Positions 8,020 through 15,007 of a stretch of 24,626 nucleotides of DNA are shown in pieces. The stretch's first letter is position 1, and every line of letters begins with the position of its first letter. A program made the translations under genes and the position numbers. The DNA comes from Chrysochromulina tobinii. Lineage: Eukaryota; Haptophyta; Prymnesiales; Chrysochromulinaceae. The notes below the pieces were generated by a model. It ran no database searches. It had not been told where the DNA came from and saw only the letters and a program-made list of their open reading frames with translations. The DNA lies in assembly GCA_001275005.1 (NCBI GenBank), contig JWZX01003241.1, forward strand, positions 1 to 24,626, given 5' to 3'.

Positions 8020-9669
8020 ATGTCGACTCGCTTCTCACCGTCGCGTCGAGGCTCGGTCTCGCCGTCGCGCGACGCCGCCGCTTTGCTGCAGGCAGAGGAC
8101 GTCATTGGCAGCGCTGTGCGAATGCGCTGGCGCGCAGCCAACGCGAAGCTAGTGAAAGAGATTCCTCGCAACAAGGAGGGCGGAAAGAGGGCCACAACCG
8201 GGCGCCTCTCGGCCGTGATGCTAGAGCTTCGGTCCATCTTCCTTCCGGCTGGATATCCGCACTCGGTGCGCCCCGAGTACCTGCGCTTCCAGTGCTTCGA
8301 CACGCTGCAGGCGGCGTGCTCATACCTTCGTTCGATACTCACCACGTCGGCGATCCTGAGGGGTGCTGGCGTCGGCGAGGAGAGTGCCTCACCGATGGCG
8401 GCGGCAATCACGTGGGTGCTGCGCGACGGCGTCGGTATGTTTGGCTCGCTCGTCTTCTCGTACGCCGTCGGCGCTCAATTCGATGTCTCTGTCAAGGAGT
8501 GGCGCCTCTTCGCCGACCTGATCAACGACGTGGGATTGACGCTCGACATGTTCGCACCCTTTGGAGGTCCGAGGGGCTTCGTGGTGATCGCGGCGCTGGG
8601 CGCGGCTTGCAAGACGATCTGCGGGATGGTGGCAGGGGCCACTCGCGCGTCGATCACCGCGCTATTTTGCGCTTCGAGGGCAACCTCGCCGACGTGAGCG
8701 CCAAGGAGAATGCACAGGAGACTGCGGTTACCTTATTTGGGCTCATCATTGGGTCCGCCGTGGCCCAACGGCTGGGCGACTCGCCGCTGACGGCATGGCT
8801 CGCCTTTGTGATCCTCACGTCAGTGCACGTGTGGGCCAACGTGCTCGGTGTCGGAGCGCTCGTGTTCGACTTTCTCAATCCGCAGCGCGCCTATCTAGTC
8901 TCTCGAGCCTGGGCGGCGATGGGCAGTTGGTCCTCCGGCGGACGATGGGCGACCTCCGAAGAGCGTTCGCGCGCCCTCCTTTCGCCCGAGCCGACGGCAC
9001 GGCGGGAGCGCTTCTGGCGGCCGCTCGCGCTGTGGTGGGCAGGCCCACGGCTCGGTGTGGGCGTCGGAGATCTGATCGAGCTCAGTGTACCCGACGGCGG
9101 CGCGCAGCAGCTGAGGGAGGTGCACGCTGTCTTCGCTGAGGAAGAGTATCTGCTACGGCTCGACCCACGCGGCCGGCCGTGCGTGGCACTGCGCCCGAGT
9201 GCGTCCGAACGAACCGATCCGAACCTTCCCTTCCGACTGGCTCGCATGCAAGTGCTCACCACGGCGCCCCTCACCCCCTCTTGTTCCCACAGGTGCGTCC
9301 GGACGAACGGTTCTCAAAGCGCTTCTGCACTGCGCCACCCTGGATGCCGACGGCACCTTCCGGCGCGCTGGAGGGAACATGCGGACGGCGTGGCGCGACA
9401 AGCTGCGCGACAAGCTGTCTACAGATGCCTACGGCCCCGCAGCGGAGGCGTCGGAGTACGAGGGGTTGCTAGCGGCGCGCCCCGTGGGCGCCGCCGCCGG
9501 CGGCCTCGGAGCCGCCGAGCGTGTTGCTCTGGAAAAGTCGCTCGCATATTGCAATGAGCAGTGGCCCGCCTTCAGCGCCGCGCTCGAGGGATGTGGCTGG
9601 AAGGAGGCGGCCGTCCGCATCGACCACTGCTGCGGGACGGTGCGCGTGCGCGTGCAGGCGCATCCGTGA
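8020..9669 (+). CDS. RUS family (DUF647) protein, two exons, with a frame disruption
   Basis: Member of the Root UVB Sensitive/RUSF1 family (DUF647), known from plants, animals and algae; molecular function poorly defined. Exon 1 is 8020-9198 and exon 2 9293-9669, joined in phase 1 across a 94-base intron. Family hallmarks are FLPAGYPHSVRPEYLRFQCFD, SYLRSILTTSAILRGAGVG, AAITWVLRDGVGMFG, GATRASIT and NLADVSAKENAQET, followed by hydrophobic segments (LFGLIIGSAVA, WLAFVILTSVHVWANVLGVGALVF). The C-terminal exon ends with the conserved domain (YCNEQWPAFSAALEGCGWKEAAVRID). ATG at 8020 is set by TGA at 8011. The frame breaks within 8662-8681: relative to the family sequence two single bases appear extra. 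Without them the product is about 517 residues. This could be a sequencing or assembly error, a polymorphism or a young pseudogene. Confidence 0.85.
8662..8681 (+). other. Two-base frame disruption in the RUS coding sequence
   Basis: Upstream the family motif GATRASIT reads in the 8020 frame; from 8682 NLADVSAK reads in another. Dropping T8663 and one G of 8678-8680 gives ITAHFALRGNLADV, which matches the family's HFALR-N-ADV pattern. No GT-AG intron fits without deleting conserved residues. Confidence 0.75.
9199..9292 (+). other. RUS gene intron (94 bases) with duplicated boundary
   Basis: Donor CCGA|GTGCGT and acceptor CTTGTTCCCACAG|GTGCGT, with a good pyrimidine tract. The first 18 bases of the intron match the first 18 of exon 2 at 16 positions (offset exactly 94). 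The frame also stays open through the intron, so retention would give a different C-terminus ending at 9557. Confidence 0.85.
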
Positions 9670-9856
9670 AGGAGAAAGCCAAAGCCAAAAGTAGAATCCT
9701 ATGGGAAACCAGAAAACGATCAAACGTCACCGTTCACTGTTCACACACAAAATTGCCCAAGCAAAAGACATGGCATTGGCAAAAGAGGCGAGATTCAGCC
9801 AATTCACACCAAGGCTTCCTGTGAATTCTGTCCGCGAATGACCTATTTATCCAAAG

Positions 9857-9863
9857 TATAAAA
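9857..9863 (+). promoter_or_regulatory. TATA box of the carrier gene
   Basis: TATAAAA 86 bases before the first base of the ATG at 9949, in an AT-richer stretch between the RUS stop and the carrier. A start site near 9885-9895 would leave a leader of about 55-65 bases. Confidence 0.6.
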
Positions 9864-9948
9864 GTGGGGTCCGTCGCGCCCAACACACCACACACATCCG
9901 GTTGTCGCGTCTGTCGTGTTAACGTTCACACATCTCGGTGTGTCGAGG

Positions 9949-10839
9949 ATGCGACTTCTGTTCACCTCCTTACTCGGTAGCGCCTCGGCCCTCGCACCGG
10001 TCGCCGGAGGAGCTGCGGCTGCAAACCTCATCGCTGGCAGTATCGCGGGGGCGATAGGAATAGGCGTTGCCTACCCTCTGGACACGGTCAAGGTCAAGAT
10101 GCAGTCGTTTGCTGCACGTCGCGGCGCAGATGCGGTCGCCATGAGCCCCATCCAGACGGTGAAATGCATACTTGACGAGGAGGGCGTGCGTGGCTTCTAC
10201 AGCAGCGTTAAGCCAACGATGCAAGCACAATTTGTGATCAAGGGCGCCACATTCCTTTCATATGAGAGTGTGATGACTTTGACGGGCGACAACGTGTTCC
10301 TGAGCTCGGCAGCTTGTGGCATCGTTTGTGCGATCATCAACACGCCCTTCGAGCGCGTGAAGGTGGTCATGCAGTCCGCCGAGTGCGACGCTTTCGCGTC
10401 GCCGCTGGAGTGTGCTCAGAAGCTCGTCCAACAGGACGGCCTCTTCAACGCACTCTACCGAGGCTTCGGCGTTACGGTTCTCCGAGAGATTCCCGGGACC
10501 TACGTTTACTTCCAAGCGTACGAGACCATATCTGCCGCCATCTCAGGCCTTGCCGGTGTGCCTTCGTGGGTCGCTCCTCTCATCGGTGGCGCCATGGCGG
10601 GCGCAGCAGGCTGGATCTCGATTTACCCGGTCGATGTGGTCAAGACGAGCATGCAGATTGACCTCGATGGAGGCAATCGAGAAAACATGATCGACGCGAC
10701 CCTGCGGCTTTGGAGGAAGGGCGGGCCTTTTATCTTTTGGGACGGGATCACGCCCAAGCTGGCGAGAGCAGTCGTCAACCATGGCACCACCTTCTTGATA
10801 TTTGAGAACCTCACCGTTGAGTTGCAGCGAGTACTCTGA
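9949..10839 (+). CDS. Mitochondrial carrier family (SLC25) protein with plastid-like presequence
   Basis: Single-exon, 296-residue membrane transporter. Three tandem repeats of about 90 residues carry the family signatures PLDTVKVK (43-50), PFERVKVV (133-140) and PVDVVKTS (228-235; last basic residue missing). Repeat two contains RGFGVTVLREIPGTYVYFQAYE, typical of the carnitine/acylcarnitine-ornithine branch with the RE contact point; Arg273 in KLARAVV is a candidate third contact point. The substrate cannot be fixed. The first 20 residues (MRLLFTSLLGSASALAPVAG) form a short hydrophobic stretch ending in a SASALAP motif, like a signal peptide with an ASAFAP-type cleavage site used for complex plastids. 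ATG at 9949 is chosen because the only upstream in-frame start is GTG at 9916. TATA box at 9857. Confidence 0.93.
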   Translation: MRLLFTSLLGSASALAPVAGGAAAANLIAGSIAGAIGIGVAYPLDTVKVKMQSFAARRGADAVAMSPIQTVKCILDEEGVRGFYSSVKPTMQAQFVIKGATFLSYESVMTLTGDNVFLSSAACGIVCAIINTPFERVKVVMQSAECDAFASPLECAQKLVQQDGLFNALYRGFGVTVLREIPGTYVYFQAYETISAAISGLAGVPSWVAPLIGGAMAGAAGWISIYPVDVVKTSMQIDLDGGNRENMIDATLRLWRKGGPFIFWDGITPKLARAVVNHGTTFLIFENLTVELQRVL

Positions 10840-11801
10840 TGGCTCTCAAATGCACAACAAGGTTTCACCGCATCTCCAAAACCCGGCGCGGAGCCTCCGC
10901 ACCGCGTCTTCCCCCAAATAGCAATTATTACGAGATGATAACAAGAGCGATAGATTAGAAAGATGAAGCCGTGCGAACCGAAGCGGTAACCAGAAACTAC
11001 AAAGGGCGCGGGACGTTCGACCGCACAACCTACCAACTCCAAAGCACCAGGTCGGGGCGTACTAAACCTTAATTAACTGGGGTGGGGCACACTCAGCGAC
11101 CCATCGGTGGGATGCGTCACTTGTGAGTCTAGGCATCGCACTGTGCCGCCTACGGCTTGCGGGCTTTCGGCTTAGGTGCCCCGACGCCTCAGGTTCCGCG
11201 TTCCGGAAGTTCGGATCGCGGATGGTCAAAGTGCGCGCGGCGTTGGGCCGTTCGGGCGCTGCGATACACAGATTACACTTACAGCTTTGGGGGTGAACGA
11301 GGTAAATTTACGCCAAACCCGCCGGCCGGCGGGATCCGCTTGCTCGAGATCCGCTCCGCTGAAAGCGGGGTGATCGGCTGATTGCAGATTGGTACTGTAT
11401 TGGACAAGGATCAAGGTATTGGATGCAATGATTGGATGGTAACCTCTTTTACCGCAGATTCCGTGAGGACTCGTTTTTTCTCACTCACTCCCCGTTTTCC
11501 CCACAGGGGAGTCGGCCCGGCGCTCGGCGTGGGAGCCCCCACATTCACAATGAGATTGGAGGGGCTGGTTTTTTCCAATCCGCGCTCCTTTCTCTCTCTA
11601 CCTCAGCGCTGAACAGCCGGCCTACCGGTACGTTCTGCGCCAGAGATTTACGATTTTGACTAGACATGACAACGCACAGCGACGGTTACGTCTTTGACGA
11701 AAAGTTGCCGCCCGGAGAAGAGCCGCTGATCGGGTCACATAAGCGGTCACCGTGCGCGCGCAGAAGCTCGGAGCCGGCACCGCGGGCTCAATTGAGTCGT
11801 G
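10840..11801. other. Long intergenic region upstream of the TPR gene
   Basis: 962 bases with no recognised gene. It should hold the carrier 3' UTR and the TPR promoter. A perfect 16-base GC palindrome lies at 11318-11333. A 68-codon frame starts at ATG 11666 and overlaps the TPR start; its first 23 residues (MTTHSDGYVFDEKLPPGEEP...) look protein-like. I found no clean splice from it into the TPR frame, whose in-frame TGA at 11793 blocks extension, so it is at most an upstream ORF. Confidence 0.5.
11318..11333. repeat. 16-base perfect palindrome
   Basis: cccgccggccggcggg is its own reverse complement. It lies in the intergenic region 468 bases before the TPR gene ATG. It may be a factor-binding site or chance in GC-rich DNA. 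Confidence 0.7.
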
Positions 11802-13089
11802 ATGGCGATCGACGGCGCGCCACCGGGCTCGACCGTGCGCATCCACAACCTTCAGTCGCGTCCCGGCCTTAATGGAACCATCGCGACCCTCGGTGCGTTC
11901 ATATCTGCAAAGGGACGCTACGCCGTGGAGGTGCCGCCGGATGGGTCGCTGCTGCTCAAGCCAGACAATCTGGAGCTGCTATCGCCTCCCGCTGCAGAGT
12001 CGGCGAGTGATGCCGAAGATGCGGATCTAATGCTCGAAGGCAACGACGATGACGATGATATCCCTCTGGAGGATAATGGCGGCGAGGACGAAGACGAAGA
12101 TGACGGATTGGCACTGGAGGATAATGAGGACGAAGATTGCCTGGAGCTGGAGGACAATGACGACGTGGAGGAGCTTGCCTTGGAAGACAACGAGGACCAC
12201 GCCAATGACGACGACGGGCTCGAGCTTGAAGGGAACGACGACGAGGACGAGCTGCAGCTTGAGGAGAGTCAGCTTGAGGATAGTCGGATGACCAGCACGG
12301 CACCGTCGTCGGGCGAGTGCGGCTACGAAAGCCGGCGTGGCCGCGGCTCCGGACGTGTCGCGCTCGGTCGGCACGGGAGGTCTGGAGGAGGCCCTGCGCG
12401 CGCTCAATCCGAACGAGCCGGGTACTCTGGGGCTTGGCGTGGACGGGCTGCCGGTGCAAGCGTCGCGCTTCCTGATCCCGTCGGCGCAAGCGGCGCTGGA
12501 GGAGGCATGGCAGCTCTATCCAAAGCGCGAGGCCGAGAGCGCACGCGATTATCAGATGCGCGTGTTGCAGATGCTCACTGCATCGCCGCAGCACTGTCGG
12601 CAGGAGACGTTCACCAGCGCGGCCTCGCAGATCGCCGAGGCATACGGCATCGAGACCATCGCGGAACGTATGCGCGCCGTGGGCGACGACCACTTCGCGG
12701 CGGGCGCGTACGTGGCGGCCGCTTACGCGTACACGGCGGGGATCGACGCGCACACGGAGAGCGGCGACCGAGCCGAGCTGATGCATGCTCTCGTCAACCG
12801 GTCGGCTGCCTTTTTCAAGCTGGGGCAGACGTTGCGCGCGGTGGACGACGCCAACCTGGCCCTCGAGATTGCGGGCGAGGTCTACGCACCAAGGACGCAG
12901 CGCAAGGCGCTGCTGCGCCGTGCGGCGGCCCTCTTTGAACTCGGCAGGATCGATGCAGCCACGCGCGACCTCGACACACTCGGCGACGACGACGAGGGGG
13001 CGAGCCGGCTGCGCAAAAAGATCGCCGCCGAGAAGTTGCAGCGGGATGTGGGTCATGTGGGACAGGAGTGTTTGGCTTCTTGGGGCTGA
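11802..13089 (+). CDS. SH3/KOW-like, acidic-repeat, TPR protein (frame change near 12268-12337)
   Basis: Probable protein-interaction protein of about 430 residues if both frames belong together. From ATG 11802, residues 10-60 (GSTVRIHNLQSRPGLNGTIATLG...GRYAVEV) look like a small SH3/KOW-type barrel. Residues about 66-165 are a highly acidic tract with repeats of an LxLEDNEDE-type unit. The second part, one frame on (open from 12292 to TGA 13089), holds LEEALRALNPNEPG and three TPR-like helix pairs: GDDHFAAGAYVAAAYAYTAGID, ALVNRSAAFFKLGQTLRAVDDANLAL and KALLRRAAALFELGRIDAATRDL. The switch needs an intron of length 1 mod 3 (12268-12331, 64 bases, or 12283-12331, 49 bases; both weak) or loss of one base near 12311. 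TPR proteins of this shape often act as co-chaperones; that role is only inferred. Confidence 0.68.
12026..12282 (+). repeat. Imperfect repeat encoding Leu-punctuated acidic units
   Basis: A degenerate series of about seven 30-45-base units each encoding LELEDNDD-like sequence within the TPR gene. The regular Leu-x-Leu spacing in an Asp/Glu background is visible in the + frame from 11802. Confidence 0.75.
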
Positions 13090-13199
13090 GTTCGTTAATT
13101 TGTCGGCCCTGACTTTGACTAATTTACGCGCGGTCAAGTATCATCTGATTGGTGCGAAAATAGAAAAAAGATGCGCAGAAAGTGTGGGGGACAAGAAAG

Positions 13200-14160
13200 A
13201 TGCTCATATTGCCGCATCGCATGGCGCTTCCAGGGCTACATACGTGCTCTGAGGCGCCCGCATCGCTATCGCCATCCTCGTCATCCATACCCCTATTGAC
13301 ATCAATCGAAGAGGATGAGGTCACCCCCGACAGCTGCTGCGTAGAGAGCAACAGCGTAGAGAGCAGCGGCACAGAAGAAGATGCACACAGCGAGCGGCGG
13401 GGGCATTTATATGAGGCCGCTTCGCATGACGGCGATTCCAGGGCTACATACGTGCTCTGAGGCGCCCGCATCGCTATCGCCATCCTCGACATCCATACCC
13501 CCATCGCCATCAATCGAAGTGGATGAGGTCACCCCCGAAAAGGAGTTTTACGAGCCAGAGAGCAGCAGCGTAGAGAGCAGCGGCGCAGAGAGTGGCGCGG
13601 AGAAGCGTGCGGCGAGCGACGGCGAGGCACAGCCGCAGATGCGATCGACGCAGCAAGGCTGTTCGGCCGCGTCCTCGCTCTCGCCTTCCAGCAGCCCCTC
13701 GGTATCAATTGATGAAGACGACTCGTGCGTTCACCCAAGCCATCAAACCGCGCCCGTGCGTCTGACAGAGCGCGGCACCGCAGTCGCAGCCGCTCGGTTC
13801 CTCGAGTTGCTTCGCGCCCTAGACCCCTCAACCGGCAACCTGACGACTGCGCAGCTGACCAAGGGTGTTACTCCACGGGCAGCACCTGCGAAGCCGGAGC
13901 GCCTGCGAAGCCGGACACCTGCGAGGCTGGAAGCAAGTCCTTCGCCGGAAGCGGCACCTGCGCCGAAAGCCGCAACTGCGGAGCCGGAAGCACCGGCGAA
14001 CCCGGAATCAAAACAGGGTCGCGTACGCAGGATGTCGGCGGAACAACACTCCGCGCACACCACAGAAATGATGCTACTGCACTTTCCCATGCGACGACGT
14101 GCGACATCGAGCTACGAGCCGGCTGCGGGGCACTGCCAGTGGAGCGGGGCTGACCATTGA
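13200..14160 (+). CDS. Hypothetical Ser/Pro/Ala-rich protein built on a tandem duplication
   Basis: No recognised domain. ATG 13200 opens MLILPHRMALPGLHTCSEAPASLSP...; a copy of this module recurs 208 bases downstream in the next frame and continues to TGA at 14158-14160. A 208-base phase-0 intron 13320-13527 (GATGAG|GTCACC to GATGAG|GTCACC) would fuse first-copy residues to VTPEKEFYEPE and give about 250 residues; the donor is weak. Alternatively the gene starts at ATG 13381, unspliced, with 259 residues. The C-terminal half is Pro/Ala/Glu-rich (PSPEAAPAPKAATAEPEAPANPES) and ends without a motif. Low complexity makes coding status uncertain. It starts 111 bases after the TPR gene stop. Confidence 0.35.
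13208..13610. repeat. 208-base-offset tandem duplication
   Basis: Copy 1 about 13208-13400, copy 2 about 13411-13610. The best-conserved block starts at gggctacatacgtgctctga (13233 and 13441) and runs through gatgaggtcacccccga. Divergence is greater at both ends. Because 208 is not a multiple of three, the copies are read in different frames on the + strand. Confidence 0.92.
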
Positions 14161-15007
14161 GTTTGTACCAACTCAAGGTTGCATTGATGATCGTGATGTG
14201 CGTAGAACCTACGAGGCCGACTGGCAAGAGGGCCTACACCATGACGGAACGGAGAGCTCACGAGCCCGTCCCGGAGGCAGGAGAACCTATATACCACGAC
14301 GGAACGGAGAGCTCACGAGCCCGTCCCGGAGGCACGAGCACACATGTCGCTCACAGAACCTATATACCATGACGGAACGGAGAGCTCACGAGCCCGTCCC
14401 GGAAGCACGAGAACACATTTTAATTGTGTGAGGTCAGTGTGACGTGCATGAGCCGCGCGTAGATCGCAGAGCTACGAGGCCGACACTGCCGTGTATGAGG
14501 GCCAGCGGGGCACTTGTGCATGGCCATGGCACTTGGCTTCTCTAGTTCTACTTAAGGACTAATCGCTTCGTTCTCTTCTCGCACGGTCTGAGGCCGGGCA
14601 GGGTGGCGTCTGGCGACGAGGCCTGAGGCGTGTAAACGCGTGGACGTATACGAGCGGTAGTGAGTCGAAACGTCGAATCGAGTGTGAGGAACCGAACATG
14701 TTTTTTGCGTTTGTTCGCACCGGTTCCCGCACGGCCGCAGGCTCGGAGGCTGCACTGCGCGCGTCCTAAATGTGGTGTACGCTCGCTGTGGACCAGCGAG
14801 GACCGCGCTCTGGTCGCTGCCTGCCGCGCATGATCGTCTGTTGACAGAGCGCGCACGGGGGCATGACGTGGTTGACCCACAAAAGAGGGCGGGAGTGCGC
14901 TTATATTTCCAAGCGAACTCGCCGCGGAATGTACTATACACTTTGTCATCGCAGCATTAGTCGTCGCTCTTCCTATTTCCGCGTGGCCACACCTGTGTCG
15001 TTGCGGC
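14161..15007. other. Intergenic region with repeats, 3' to the UBR gene
   Basis: 847 bases between the hypothetical gene and the UBR stop codon. It holds three copies of a 37-base repeat (14243-14407) and a short ctacgaggccgac repeat (near 14209 and 14471). Beyond about 14500 I see no structure; the UBR 3' UTR must lie in its right part. Confidence 0.55.
14243..14407. repeat. Three direct copies of a 37-base element
   Basis: Copies at 14243-14279, 14298-14334 and 14371-14407 beginning gacggaacggagagctcacg; one substitution near the end of the third copy. Spacing is uneven (55 and 73 bases). Copies 2 and 3 also share the preceding acctatatacca. Copies 1 and 3 each contain an ATG reading MTERRAHEPVPEA; copy 2 has ACG instead. 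Confidence 0.92.

Noticed and set aside
7848-9557. A 569-codon + frame over the RUS gene
   Set aside because: Only its part from about 8670 to 9198 is real RUS sequence. The upstream portion is an Arg-rich shadow of the true frame from 8020, and the downstream portion is intron read-through.
10840-11640. tRNA or other structured RNA gene
   Set aside because: Scanning by eye for cloverleaf boxes (TGG..A and GGTTCRA) gave no consistent candidate.
11666-11872. A coding 5' exon of the TPR gene
   Set aside because: The start looks protein-like but no GT-AG pair joins it in frame, since TGA at 11793 lies just upstream of the TPR ATG; left as a possible upstream ORF.
11918-12205. Poly-Ser minus-strand frame
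   Set aside because: Antisense shadow of the Asp/Glu-rich tract of the TPR gene.
14243-14407. CRISPR-like array
   Set aside because: Only three copies with unequal spacers in a eukaryotic locus, and no cas genes.
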